A DNA stretch of 64,000 bases. Origin: JAPUME01 sp027294185 (GTDB lineage Bacteria > Acidobacteriota > Terriglobia > UBA7540 > JAPUME01). A program made the position numbers and the translations under genes. Position 1 is the stretch's first letter; each line of letters starts with the position of its first letter. The stretch covers positions 1,860,001-1,924,000 of the forward strand of contig CAUVWZ020000002.1 in assembly GCA_963555835.3 (NCBI GenBank), given 5' to 3'. Positions 16,276 to 25,555 of the stretch are shown here, piece after piece. Under the pieces are notes generated by a model. The model did not search any database. It was not told where the DNA came from and saw only the letters and a list, made by a program, of their open reading frames with translations.

Positions 16276-18159
16276 ATGTGTGGCATTTGCGGAATTTACA
16301 ATTTCGGCTCCGGCGCTCCTGTATCGCGCCCGTCGCTCGAGTCGGCTACCCGGGCCCTGGCTCACCGTGGTCCCGACGATGAGGGCTTCCACGTGGATGG
16401 GTCTGTGGGTCTCGGAAACCGTCGCCTGAGCATTATTGACCTTCCCGGCGGCCACCAACCGGTCTCGAATGAGGACGGCGCCATCTGGGTCACTTTTAAC
16501 GGCGAGATCTATAACTACCGCGAGCTGCGCAAGGACCTTCTCAGTCGCGGCCACCGGCTGCGCACCGAGTCGGATACCGAAACCATCGTTCATCTCTATG
16601 AAGACTTCGGCACGGAATGCGTCAAACACCTTCGCGGCATTTTTTCCTTTGCTCTGTGGGATAAGACTCGCCGCCGCCTGCTTCTGGTGCGCGACCGTCT
16701 GGGCGTGAAGCCGCTCTTCTACCGCCTGGAAGCCGACCGGATTTTTTTCGCCTCCGAGCTTCGCTCCCTGCGCCGGTTCGCCTCGCAGCCTTTCGAATCG
16801 GACCCGCAGGCGATTTTCGACTTCTTCGCCTTTCGATACGTGCCTGCCCCCGAGACTCTCTATCGCGATGTGAAAAAGCTGCTGCCGGGCCATCTGCTCG
16901 ACGTTCGCCCCGAAGGAACCGAGCTGCGACAGTATTGGGACCTGCCCCACGCGGAGGATACGGGCGACTCCCTGACGATTCAGGAATATTCCGAGCAGGT
17001 GCTCGCCAAAATCAAAGAGTCCGTCCGCTTGCGGTTGATCAGCGACGTTCCGCTGGGAGTATTCCTGAGCGGCGGCACCGATTCCAGCGCCCTGGTGGCC
17101 CTCATGGCGGAACTCGGCCATCGGCCGTTGCGAACCTTCTCGGTAGGATTCGCCGAGAAAGGTTACGACGAACGCCCCTACGCGCGCGAGGTCGCCCAAA
17201 GATACGGGGCCGAGCACGAGGAGATCACCGTCGGCCCCGATGACATCCGGGAACACTTGCCGCGCCTCGTTGCCCTGAGAGATGAACCGGTCGCCGAAGG
17301 GACCGACGTTCCGCTCTACCTTCTCTCGCGGCTGGCCGCGAAGAATGTGAAAGTGGTGCTCGCCGGGGAAGGCGGAGACGAGCTCTTTGCCGGCTATCCA
17401 AAATATGTGGTCGAGCGATGGAGCGGGTGGATTCCACCTCTTCCTGCTTCGTTGCTGCGCACCCTGGCTCGTAGCCTGCCTTATTCACAGCGAAGATTGA
17501 AACTTGCGCTGGGCGCGATGGCTTCCCGGGAACCGGCGGAAAGGGCCGTCGCCTGGTTTGCCTCCTTCAACCGGGACGAACGTCAAAAGCTTTTCTCGCG
17601 GGATTTCCTGGAACAAGTGGATGAAAACCATCCTGCCCAAAGAATGGGAGAATATCTGGACCGGCGCCCGCACCTTTCGCCGCTCAAGCGCGCGCTTTAC
17701 GCCGACCTGAAGCTCTGGCTCCCCGACAACTTGTTGCTCCGGGGTGATCACATGACAATGGCGGCCGCTCTCGAAGAGCGCGTCCCTTTTCTGGACCATG
17801 AACTGGTGGAGATGGTCGCCCGCATCCCGACCCGGCTCCTTCTGCCCGGCCTGGAAGCAAAAGCCTTTCTCAAGCGGGTTCTCGCTCCCTACTTCACGCC
17901 CGAGTTTCTCCGCCGCCCCAAGATAGGGTTCCGCGTGCCCATCGGTCCCTGGTTTCAGAGAGACCTCAAGGGGTGGGTGAGGGAGGAAATCTTGAGCTCC
18001 CACTTCCATGATCTCGGAATCTTCAATACCCGTACCGTAGAAACCATGGTCCGGGATCACGGGAAAGGAACCCACGATTTCCAGAAGCAACTCTGGGCTC
18101 TGCTCAACTTTGCGCTATGGAAAAAAGCACAAGCCAGGGAGGGCGATGATGCAGGCTAA
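16276..18159 (+). CDS. asnB: Asparagine synthase (glutamine-hydrolysing) family amidotransferase
   Basis: The 627-aa protein begins MCGICGIYNFGSG, so Cys2 is the class II glutaminase nucleophile after Met removal. The synthase domain has the PP-loop SGGTDSS (265-271) and the GEGGDELFAGY motif. AsnB makes asparagine from aspartate, ATP and glutamine, but homologues in surface-polysaccharide clusters often amidate sugar acids or other cell-surface acceptors. That setting applies here, between two glycosyltransferase blocks, so asnB is used in the family sense. Start 16276 is fixed by Cys2. Confidence 0.9.
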   Translation: MCGICGIYNFGSGAPVSRPSLESATRALAHRGPDDEGFHVDGSVGLGNRRLSIIDLPGGHQPVSNEDGAIWVTFNGEIYNYRELRKDLLSRGHRLRTESDTETIVHLYEDFGTECVKHLRGIFSFALWDKTRRRLLLVRDRLGVKPLFYRLEADRIFFASELRSLRRFASQPFESDPQAIFDFFAFRYVPAPETLYRDVKKLLPGHLLDVRPEGTELRQYWDLPHAEDTGDSLTIQEYSEQVLAKIKESVRLRLISDVPLGVFLSGGTDSSALVALMAELGHRPLRTFSVGFAEKGYDERPYAREVAQRYGAEHEEITVGPDDIREHLPRLVALRDEPVAEGTDVPLYLLSRLAAKNVKVVLAGEGGDELFAGYPKYVVERWSGWIPPLPASLLRTLARSLPYSQRRLKLALGAMASREPAERAVAWFASFNRDERQKLFSRDFLEQVDENHPAQRMGEYLDRRPHLSPLKRALYADLKLWLPDNLLLRGDHMTMAAALEERVPFLDHELVEMVARIPTRLLLPGLEAKAFLKRVLAPYFTPEFLRRPKIGFRVPIGPWFQRDLKGWVREEILSSHFHDLGIFNTRTVETMVRDHGKGTHDFQKQLWALLNFALWKKAQAREGDDAG

Positions 18160-19354
18160 CCCCGAGCCTTTGCCCGCCGTTTGCATTGTCGTTGAAAACC
18201 TGCCGGTCCCGCTCGACCGCCGCGTCTGGCAGGAAGCCCGGACCCTACGGAAGGCGGGCTACCAGGTTTCCGTAATCTGCCCCAAGGGGAAGGGATTCGA
18301 GAAAAGCTACGAAGAGCTGGAAGGCATCGAGATTTACCGTTACCGGCTGCTGTGGGAAGGGGCCGGCGTGCTGGGTTACATCGCGGAGTACAAGGTCGCC
18401 TTGGCGGCCAGTCTCTGGCTGGCGTTGAAGATTTACCGGAAGACTCGCTTTCGCGTCCTGCACGCCTGCAACCCTCCGGACTTATTCTTCCTGCTTGGAC
18501 TCTTCTTCAAACCTTTCGGCGTGCGCTTCCTGTTTGATCATCACGATCTCTGCCCGGAACTCTATCTCGCCAAGTCGGGTCGCAAGGGTTTCTTCCATTT
18601 CTTGCTCCGTCTCGCCGAGCGATGCACCTTTGCAACCGCTCGCGTGGCGATCGCGACAAATGAATCCTACCGCGAGGTTGCCCTGGTGCGCGGGAAGATG
18701 CCACCCGAGCGAACCTTTGTCGTTCGCAGTTGCCCCGACCTCGCAGACATCACGATTCTCCCACCCCGAACCGACCTGAAAAGAGGGCGGAAGCTTCTTG
18801 TTGTTTACCTTGGAGTCATGGGACCGCAAGAGGGTTTGGACTTGCTGCTCCTGGCTGTCGAAAGCATTGTGAGAGACAGACAGCGTGGGGACACCTTCTT
18901 TGTATTCATCGGAGACGGAACCGAGCGGGCTCACCTGATACAACTGGCGAAGAAGAAACACCTGGAGTCTTGGGTTGAGTTCCCGGGGCGCATCCCGATT
19001 GAAGATCTCCCCCCCTATCTTTCCACTGCCGACGTTTGCGTCGCTCCCGACCCTCAGAACGAAATGAACGACAAATCGACGATGAACAAGATTCTCGAAT
19101 ATATGGCCTATGGGAAGCCGATTGTCCTGTTCGATCTTACCGAGGGGAGGCGGTCGGCGGGCGAGGCGGCCCTCTACGCTCGGCCGAACGATCCGGCCGA
19201 CTTCGCAGAAAAGATCACAGCGCTGCTCGATTCGGATTCCTTGCGGCGGGAACTGGGTCAGGCAGGACGGCGGCGCGTTGAAAACGAACTCAACTGGGAT
19301 CGGGAAAAGGAATCACTGCTCGCCGCTTACCGAGCCGCGCTCAAGGAAGCGTGA
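18149..19354 (+). CDS. Glycosyltransferase family 4 (WbuB-like)
   Basis: Two ATGs occur at 18146 and 18149; the second is six bases from AGGGAGG and is preferred. The gene overlaps the end of asnB by 11 bp. The 401-aa GT-B protein has VVENLPVPLDRRVWQEARTL (donor of the GT4 N-terminal type), FDHHDLCPELY, VVYLGVMGPQEGLD and the KILEYMAYGKPIV segment in place of a strict E-x7-E. It probably adds one sugar of the repeat unit. It is the last rightward gene of the cluster. Confidence 0.87.
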   Translation: MQANPEPLPAVCIVVENLPVPLDRRVWQEARTLRKAGYQVSVICPKGKGFEKSYEELEGIEIYRYRLLWEGAGVLGYIAEYKVALAASLWLALKIYRKTRFRVLHACNPPDLFFLLGLFFKPFGVRFLFDHHDLCPELYLAKSGRKGFFHFLLRLAERCTFATARVAIATNESYREVALVRGKMPPERTFVVRSCPDLADITILPPRTDLKRGRKLLVVYLGVMGPQEGLDLLLLAVESIVRDRQRGDTFFVFIGDGTERAHLIQLAKKKHLESWVEFPGRIPIEDLPPYLSTADVCVAPDPQNEMNDKSTMNKILEYMAYGKPIVLFDLTEGRRSAGEAALYARPNDPADFAEKITALLDSDSLRRELGQAGRRRVENELNWDREKESLLAAYRAALKEA

Positions 19355-19372
19355 ACTCTGCGTAACCACCAT

Positions 19373-20791
19373 TCAGCTTGCCCCGCGCCCGGAAAGCACG
19401 ACGGGAATGGTCTTGAGAAGAATTTTCCAGTCGAGCGCGGGCGACCAGGTATCGATGTATTGAAGGTCGAGCTCCATCCAGCGCTTGAAGCTCAACGTGT
19501 TCCGTCCCTCCAGCGCCCACAAGCAGGTTAACCCCGGCTTCATGCGCAACCGGCGGCGCTGCCACCGTTCGTACTTATCCACTTCCTCCGGCAGCGGCGG
19601 ACGCGGGCCGACCAGTGACATATCCCCCTTCAAGACGTTCCAGAGCTGCGGGAGTTCATCCAGACTGAATTTTCGCATGATTCTTCCCACTCGAGTACAG
19701 CGCGGGTCATTGCGGATTTTGAAAGCAACCCCATCCTGCTCGTTCCGTTCCTGGAGAGCCTCTCGCATTTGATCGGCTCCGACTCGCATGGAACGAAACT
19801 TATGCAGGGTGAACATCCGTCCCCCCAATCCGCATCGCGTTTGTCGAAAAAGAACCGGACCCTCAGAGGTAATCTTGATCAACAGGGAAAAAACCACCAG
19901 AAAAGGAGAGAGCATTATCAGGAGACCCGCGGCAAGCGCCACATCCAATCCGCGCTTGAGCAACAGCAGAGATTCGTTTTGGGGGGTGGTCGAGAAACTC
20001 AGCAGAGGAATGCCCTGCAACCTTTCCAGGGCGACGTGGGACACCGCGTGCGGGAAAATACTGAGCAGCACCCTTACCTTCACGCCCTCCTCCTCACAGA
20101 GGAGAAAAGTCTCTTCCAACCTCTCCAAATCCTTATTGGACACCGCAAAGACTACTTCGTCGATCACATGATGGCGCAGGAGTTCACCCACCTCATCCAA
20201 ACGGTATACCGGCTGGGATGAGTCCGCCTCATCGGTCGGCCCTTCTTCTCCGGAATCCATGACGGCAAACCCGAAAAGCCTTGCGCCCAGCCGCTCTTCG
20301 GATTTGAGAATTCTGCCGACATCGGTCGCCTCGCGCGTCCCACCGACAACCAGCACGTTCCGAGGCACCGCCAGCCAATGAGGAAATCTCTTATCGAGAA
20401 CTCGCATCAAAAGGCGGAATCCGACCATCAGCAGCAGGTCGAAAACAGCAAACATCCCGAGCAACAACCGGCTCACATAATGAAGCTTCAAGGCAAAGGT
20501 AAGGGCGAACAGGGCCGGTGTGGCTACCGCGGCAACCCGGACAGGCGCACCGACAACATATCCAAGTCCATTGTCGTCCATATCTCGATAGAGTCGAAGC
20601 GAAAACCCCACACTCAGCCAAAGTCCTACAACCAGCGGCACCAGCCAGGAATAATACTGCAGCGGGTAGAGTTCAGGCAGAAATTCCAGGCCCAGCCTTA
20701 CCCGATAAGCCAGCGCGAAGCTTGCGAGGGAAATCAGCCCGTCGCCGAAGATGGTGAAATATTGCAGAGCTTTCTTGCGGTGCGTAAACAT
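19373..20791 (-). CDS. Polyprenyl-phosphate glycosylphosphotransferase (WcaJ/WbaP type)
   Basis: The 472-aa protein has four N-terminal transmembrane helices, a CoA-binding-like Rossmann domain (VLVVGGTREATDVGRIL, about 147-163), and the C-terminal bacterial sugar transferase domain (KRGLDVALAAGLLI, SLDELPQLWNVLKGDMSLVGPRPPLP). It should start repeat-unit assembly by moving a sugar phosphate from UDP-sugar to undecaprenyl phosphate. It is convergent with the other cluster genes and transcribed separately. GAGGGAG lies upstream of the ATG. Confidence 0.92.
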   Translation of the reverse strand: MFTHRKKALQYFTIFGDGLISLASFALAYRVRLGLEFLPELYPLQYYSWLVPLVVGLWLSVGFSLRLYRDMDDNGLGYVVGAPVRVAAVATPALFALTFALKLHYVSRLLLGMFAVFDLLLMVGFRLLMRVLDKRFPHWLAVPRNVLVVGGTREATDVGRILKSEERLGARLFGFAVMDSGEEGPTDEADSSQPVYRLDEVGELLRHHVIDEVVFAVSNKDLERLEETFLLCEEEGVKVRVLLSIFPHAVSHVALERLQGIPLLSFSTTPQNESLLLLKRGLDVALAAGLLIMLSPFLVVFSLLIKITSEGPVLFRQTRCGLGGRMFTLHKFRSMRVGADQMREALQERNEQDGVAFKIRNDPRCTRVGRIMRKFSLDELPQLWNVLKGDMSLVGPRPPLPEEVDKYERWQRRRLRMKPGLTCLWALEGRNTLSFKRWMELDLQYIDTWSPALDWKILLKTIPVVLSGRGAS

Positions 20792-21029
20792 CAGACTCTC
20801 GAACGACTCCCTCGCCGAAAATATGAAGCTATCTTACCGAAAAGCGAGAAGACCAGGCCAGAAACTTCTTCGTTTCAGATTCGGCGAAACGACAAAGGGG
20901 AGGGTGAGAAATCTTCCGTCAAAGGAAGTGAATTCGCAGACGGGTCTCGGGAAGGAAGCTCAGGTCGGGTTCGAAAGAGAAAATCAAAGGTGTGATCGGA
21001 GAGAACAAAACATCTGCCCGAAAACACCT

Positions 21030-21058
21030 CGAGGGGATGCAACGTTCCCATCCCCTCG
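21030..21058 (-). terminator. Probable intrinsic terminator of the histone-like gene
   Basis: A perfect ten-base-pair stem (CGAGGGGATG / CATCCCCTCG) lies 26 bp after the stop of the 34-aa gene. On the minus strand it is followed by AGGTGTTTTCG, a short and displaced T run, so termination is likely but not certain. The remaining bases of 20792-21029 hold nothing that I can support. Confidence 0.55.
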
Positions 21059-21083
21059 AAGCTGTTTCGACTGAATCGAAAAG

Positions 21084-21188
21084 CTACTTCTTTTTCTTTT
21101 TCTTGGCCTTGGCTTTCTTCTTGGGTGTGGCCTTCGCCTTCGACTTAGTCTTAGTCTTCTTCTTGGCTGCACGTTTCTTTGCTGGCAT
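21084..21188 (-). CDS. Lys-rich histone H1-like mini-protein, 34 aa
   Basis: The gene is read on the minus strand from ATG 21188 with AGAGGAG seven bases upstream, a promoter 90-120 bp before it, and a hairpin after it. The product begins MPAKKRAAKKKTKTKSKAKA and ends in a run of lysines: 19 of its 34 residues are Lys and nearly all others are Ala, Thr, Ser, Pro or Arg. This resembles the C-terminal tail of histone H1 and bacterial H1-like nucleoid proteins. It should bind nucleic acid electrostatically; the function is otherwise unknown. It is too short for most gene callers. Confidence 0.72.
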   Translation of the reverse strand: MPAKKRAAKKKTKTKSKAKATPKKKAKAKKKKKK

Positions 21189-21278
21189 TTAATTCTCCTC
21201 TCATTATATCGTGTGCCATTGCGGCATTACTCACGGCGCTTGCAATCCGTCTGAGCCGCAAAGTCACACAGCGCGATT

Positions 21279-21306
21279 ATTATACATCTTGTCTCAATCT
21301 TGTCTA
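21279..21306 (-). promoter_or_regulatory. Promoter of the histone-like gene
   Basis: On the minus strand TAGACA (21306-21301), a 16-bp spacer and a perfect TATAAT (21284-21279) are seen. The leader to the ATG at 21188 is about 85 nt. Confidence 0.65.
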
Positions 21307-21501
21307 GAGCACAAAAGGACATTTTGCATTTTTTTTCGGACGGGGCAACGCGAATCTTTTTTCACCTTTCTGTCCGGATAACGAGAATTCGTCCTCTATC
21401 TCTGAAATGCAGCGCGGACATGATGAGAATTTCTCGGACACAAGACGCGACGAGTCATTATTCTGCCTCCGATGGTAAACTCGTTTTCCGCATCCTGCAC
21501 G

Positions 21502-21531
21502 TTGACAGACACTCAAAGAACAACTAACAAT
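21502..21531 (+). promoter_or_regulatory. Possible promoter of the GT2 gene
   Basis: A perfect TTGACA (21502-21507) is followed after 18 bp by AACAAT (21526-21531). It lies about 145 bp before the ATG at 21677. The rest of 21307-21676 is low in GC compared with its neighbours and holds no gene that I can support. Confidence 0.35.
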
Positions 21532-21676
21532 ATTACTTCTTCGCCACTGCAAGAAGCAGGCATGGGAATTTCCGACTCACGATTCTGATACCTGAACACC
21601 ATTGAAGTCTTTTTATTTCTACCGACGCCGGCTCAGACTTCATCGGGCAACGGAGCACGATCCCGAAGGCAAGTGA

Positions 21677-22914
21677 ATGCTGATTCTTTTTTCCATATTG
21701 ATCGCAGTCCTGTTGATCCAGACCGTGGTTGCTTTAGCGGAAAGTATTCGCTTTTGGCAATTCGTGCGGCGTTCCTCGAAGCCTGCTACGTCACCTTATA
21801 CTCCGGAAGTAACGGTTATTCTTCCCTGCAAAGGTGTGCATCCTCGATTTGAGGAAAACCTGGATTTCCTTCTTTTCCAGGATTATCCAAACTACCGAGT
21901 CATCTTCGCGATGGCTTCGCGGGAGGACCCGGCCTTTTCGTTTCTCGAAGCCTATTTGAAAAAGAACCGAGTGAACTTCAGCCGAGGACTGCTGGAAACG
22001 CGTAGGGTCGTCGCCGACCTCTCAGAGGGTCGCGGAGAAAAGGTAAACAACTCTCTCTGCGCTCTGTCCTACGTAGGGGAAAGCACCGCAGTTTTGGTTT
22101 TTACCGATGCGGACGCCGTCCCGAAGGCCGACTGGCTAAGGTCCCTGGTCGGTCCCCTCGGTGAGGCGTCGGTTACCGTGAGCACGGGCTTCCGGTGGTA
22201 TCTTCCCGGAACGGGATTCGCCTCGCAGCTCCGGGCGGCCTGGGACACCTCCATCGCGACACTTCTCGGGGAGCACGATCGTAACTTTGCCTGGGGTGGT
22301 TCGATGGCCATCCGCCGGACCGAATTCAAACGGCTGAATGTCCAGGATGCATGGCGGAACACCGTCAGCGACGACTATGCCCTCAGTGATGTCGTTCGCC
22401 GAGCGGGGGGAAGGATCGCTTTGAACCTCGATGCCTGCTTGCCTCCAAAGAGGAATCTCCCCTGGATGAATTTCTCCGCTGGTCCAACCGGCAAATCATC
22501 ATTACGCGAGTCTACGCATCTCAACTGTGGGGGCTTGGGCTTGGAGCACATCTTTCCTACGGTCTCGCTTTCCTGGTAGGATTCGGAGTGATATTGGGAT
22601 CGCTGGCAGGCAACCCAAAGAAACCTGCTACCGCATTACTCGCCGGCGGGCTGCTGATGCTCGTGCAGCTTCTTGGTATTGTCAAAGGTCTGATTCGCCT
22701 GCGAGTGGCTCAAACCTGTTTCCCACGGGAAGAAACTTCCCTTCTTCGCTACGGCTCCGCCTACTGGAGACTCTCCCCGCTGGTTCCCTGGATTATGCTC
22801 TACAACTTCGTGGCGGCCGCCCTCACGCGCCGCATCGAGTGGGCCGGAGTTCATTACGATCTTCGCTCGCCGACCGAAGTGGTCGTTCTCGACCGTGAGA
22901 CAAATCCTCATTGA
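21677..22914 (+). pseudogene. Glycosyltransferase family 2 (HpnI / ceramide-glucosyltransferase-like), frameshifted
   Basis: The first frame (21677 to about 22450) encodes an N-terminal membrane helix, EVTVILPCKG, the DxD-type FTDADAVP and a WGGSMAIRR segment, all typical of membrane GT2 enzymes related to hopanoid HpnI and ceramide glucosyltransferases. Near 22445-22455 the frame must move by -1: the continuing frame reads EESPLDEFLRWSNRQIIITR, then a polytopic C-terminal membrane region ending at 22914. Restored, the protein would be about 412 aa. The cause may be a one-base assembly error, decay or programmed -1 slippage at CCAAAGAGG. GAAGG precedes the start. Confidence 0.72.
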
Positions 22915-22940
22915 TTCAAGGTAAGGGGTAAGAAGAGAAG

Positions 22941-23264
22941 TCAGACAGGTTTCTTTTTTCTGGTAGGATGCCGGCTGATATAGCGAGCCTCGAACCTCTC
23001 TTCTTCCTTTTTGGAGGCGGGAGGAGAACCCGCTTGCATGGGACCCATCTTGGCCAACACTTCATCGAAAAGTGAAGCCTTCCCGGAAGCTTTCTTTCTT
23101 CCACCCTTGCCGTGCCTATAGTTGTGCTCGTCGAAGCAGGTTTGGCAGGTGACTTTTTGAACCCGGCCCTCGGCCATCCCGGCCACTACATGATTCAGCA
23201 GCAGGCGACAACGCGGACAATAATCGTCAATCATTTCACCCAGACGAATCTCATCGGCAGACAT
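22941..23264 (-). CDS. Zinc-ribbon-like hypothetical protein, 107 aa
   Basis: The ATG at 23264 is chosen because GAGG lies eight bases upstream; a GTG nine bases earlier is less likely. The product has two CxxC pairs (YCPRC and VTCQTC), which probably bind zinc, spaced by a helical hairpin. A basic linker (HGKGGRKKASGKA) and a charged C-terminus rich in Lys and Arg follow, so nucleic-acid binding is plausible. I believe it to be a conserved acidobacterial hypothetical, but no function is known. It is divergent from prfA. Confidence 0.72.
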   Translation of the reverse strand: MSADEIRLGEMIDDYCPRCRLLLNHVVAGMAEGRVQKVTCQTCFDEHNYRHGKGGRKKASGKASLFDEVLAKMGPMQAGSPPASKKEEERFEARYISRHPTRKKKPV

Positions 23265-23403
23265 GGTGAGCACCTCAGGGAAGGGTTCCCGCAGGAAACA
23301 AATGGAACCAACCTCATTATATATGGAGCGGGCCCATTCCAGAAAAAAAAGTGAAACAGTGAGGGATACGATCTGCGTCCCTCTCGTGCAGCGAGGGGGT
23401 CAA

Positions 23404-23433
23404 TTGACACTCCTCAGAAGTTGAGAGTATTCT
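23404..23433 (+). promoter_or_regulatory. Promoter of prfA-prmC-dinB-cca
   Basis: A perfect TTGACA (23404-23409) is followed by an 18-bp spacer and TATTCT (23428-23433). A small palindrome TTCTC-GAATT-GAGAA starts inside the -10 box. The leader to prfA is about 65 nt and has no clear ribosome-binding site. Confidence 0.6.
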
Positions 23434-23503
23434 CGAATTGAGAAGAACACTCCAACGGGGGGCGCGCCGCAAGCGAGCCCGCGCCGCGACAGACGTATAA
23501 TTC

Positions 23504-24583
23504 ATGTTCGAGAAGCTGGGACAAATCGAGACGAAGTATGACGAGCTGACAGCTCAACTTGCCTTACCCGAGGTGTTATCGGATCGCTCCCGCTATCAAA
23601 AGACGGTCAAGGCACACCGCGGGTTGCAAGGGATCGTCGAGAAATACCGAGAACTCAAGGGTGTCGAGAAATCCATCAGCGACACGAAATCGCTTCTCCA
23701 CGGCGAACAAACCGATTCCGAACTCAAGGCTCTGGCCCACGAAGAACTGGAAAGCCTGGAACAACAGCAGACGAAACTGGAAGAAGAGGTCAAGGTCCTG
23801 CTTCTTCCCAAAGATCCGAATGATGAAAAAAACGTCATCCTGGAAATTCGAGCCGGTGCGGGAGGAGACGAAGCCAGTCTGTTTGCGCAGGAAATCTTTC
23901 GCATGTACACGCGTTACGGCGAGGGCCGCGGCTGGCGCGTTGACGTGCTCTCCTCCAGCACTTCGAGCGTCGGGGGGCTCAAGGAAATCATCGCTCTGAT
24001 CGAAGGGAAAAACGTATACAGCCAATTGAAATTCGAAAGCGGCGTTCATCGCGTCCAGCGCGTGCCTCAAACCGAACAGCAGGGCCGCGTCCACACTTCC
24101 GCCATTACGGTTGCCGTCCTACCGGAAGCCGACGAGGTGGAAATTGATATCGACGCCAAAGAAATACGCATCGACACGTTCTGCTCCTCGGGGCCGGGCG
24201 GGCAATCGGTGAATACGACTTACTCGGCTGTTCGGATTACACACCTGCCGACGGGGATCGTAGTGAGCTGTCAGGACGAAAAGTCACAGATCAAAAACCG
24301 CTCCAAAGCCATGCGCGTCCTCCGCTCGCGCATCTACGAAAAGAAACTCGAAGAGCAGAAGTCACAAATCACGGAAGAACGCCGCTCGCAGATCGGCTCA
24401 GGGGACCGAAGCGAAAAGATCCGGACCTACAATTTTCCTCAAGATCGCGTCACCGATCATCGCATCGGCCTCACTCTCCACGATCTGGGAAAGGTGATGG
24501 ACGGCAACCTCAATCCCGTGATTGAAGCTCTGGTCACTCACTACCAAACCGAAAACCTGAAACAGGCCACCGCCGTGGGGTAA
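23504..24583 (+). CDS. prfA: Peptide chain release factor 1
   Basis: RF1 releases peptides at UAA and UAG codons. The 359-aa product has the GGQ motif at 232-234 (GPGGQSVNT) and the stop-codon recognition motif PQT at 188-190, aligning with PAT of E. coli. Length and the start MFEKLGQIE are normal for the family. There is no visible Shine-Dalgarno sequence before the ATG. prmC, which methylates the GGQ glutamine, follows 59 bp downstream, the usual pairing. Confidence 0.96.
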   Translation: MFEKLGQIETKYDELTAQLALPEVLSDRSRYQKTVKAHRGLQGIVEKYRELKGVEKSISDTKSLLHGEQTDSELKALAHEELESLEQQQTKLEEEVKVLLLPKDPNDEKNVILEIRAGAGGDEASLFAQEIFRMYTRYGEGRGWRVDVLSSSTSSVGGLKEIIALIEGKNVYSQLKFESGVHRVQRVPQTEQQGRVHTSAITVAVLPEADEVEIDIDAKEIRIDTFCSSGPGGQSVNTTYSAVRITHLPTGIVVSCQDEKSQIKNRSKAMRVLRSRIYEKKLEEQKSQITEERRSQIGSGDRSEKIRTYNFPQDRVTDHRIGLTLHDLGKVMDGNLNPVIEALVTHYQTENLKQATAVG

Positions 24584-24642
24584 CCCGGGCCCGCCGGGCG
24601 CCACTTTCGTCGAATCCTTCTTCGCTCTTGCCGTCATCCACC

Positions 24643-25551
24643 ATGCATATCCGTCAGGCACTCGAAGAAGCTCTCAAAATCCTGATGGGGCACCAGGTCC
24701 CTTCACCCGGATTAGCTGCAGAGGTCCTGCTGATGCACACCCTCGACTGCAATCGAACCCACCTGCACGCCCATCCGGAACAGGACCTTGCCGAAAACAC
24801 GATCGACAAATATTTTCGTGACATCCGGGAGCGCGCCTCGGGTACACCAACGCAATATATTGTGGGCCACCAGGAATTCTGGGGTCTCGACTTTGTGGTC
24901 AACCGCGACGTGCTGATCCCCCGCCCGGAAACCGAACATCTGGTGGAGGCGGTTCTCGAGCACATCGACACTGCACGCATCTCCCGCGACCACCCGCTAC
25001 GGCTGGTCGATGTGGGGACCGGGTCGGGCTGCATCGCGCTGGCGCTCGCGCACGAACTTCCCCGGGCTGTGATCTTTGCCTGCGACCTGTCGTCGAAAGC
25101 GCTTCAGGTCGCCACATGGAACGCTGATCGGCTGGGATTGAAGCATCGAGTGGAATTCATCGAGGGTGACCTGCTCGCTCCTTTCCTGGAGCGATTGGTT
25201 GGCAGTATGGATTTCGTAGTCTCCAATCCGCCCTATATTGGCAGCGAGGAACTCAAAACGCTGCAACCGGAAGTGCGCGACCGAGAACCACGGCTTGCCC
25301 TGGGTGGGCATGAAACCTGTGAGGAAATCTACCGTCGCCTGATTCCCGAGGCTCAGCGGGTTCTCAAACCCGGCGCCCACCTGCTCCTTGAAATCGGATC
25401 GACCATGGAGCAGACGGTTTTCGATCTGTTCGGCGAAGGATGGACTCAGCCCAGGGTAAGCAAAGATCTCCGGGGTCTCCCCCGTGTGATTTCGGCGTGC
25501 AAGCAGGGCAACGCGAGCGTCCTTGCCTCCGGGAACCCTTCTCACGGCTAA
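24643..25551 (+). CDS. prmC: Release factor glutamine methyltransferase
   Basis: PrmC (HemK) N5-methylates the GGQ glutamine of RF1 and RF2 with SAM. The 302-aa protein has an N-terminal helical domain, SAM motif I (VDVGTGSGCIALALA) and the catalytic NPPY at 195-198. ATG 24643 is chosen; a TTG 15 bases upstream is possible and neither has a good ribosome-binding site. It follows prfA and ends four bases before dinB, so the three are likely one transcript. Confidence 0.94.
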   Translation: MHIRQALEEALKILMGHQVPSPGLAAEVLLMHTLDCNRTHLHAHPEQDLAENTIDKYFRDIRERASGTPTQYIVGHQEFWGLDFVVNRDVLIPRPETEHLVEAVLEHIDTARISRDHPLRLVDVGTGSGCIALALAHELPRAVIFACDLSSKALQVATWNADRLGLKHRVEFIEGDLLAPFLERLVGSMDFVVSNPPYIGSEELKTLQPEVRDREPRLALGGHETCEEIYRRLIPEAQRVLKPGAHLLLEIGSTMEQTVFDLFGEGWTQPRVSKDLRGLPRVISACKQGNASVLASGNPSHG

Positions 25552-25555
25552 CAGC

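Noticed and set aside
20992..21192. Plus-strand frame with poly-Phe segment
   Set aside because: It is the antisense of the Lys-rich 34-aa gene; the minus strand has the promoter, ribosome-binding site and hairpin.
23496..23501. TATAAT two bases before the prfA ATG
   Set aside because: Transcription from it would start inside the gene, and no -35 fits. The TTGACA/TATTCT promoter at 23404-23433 is better placed.
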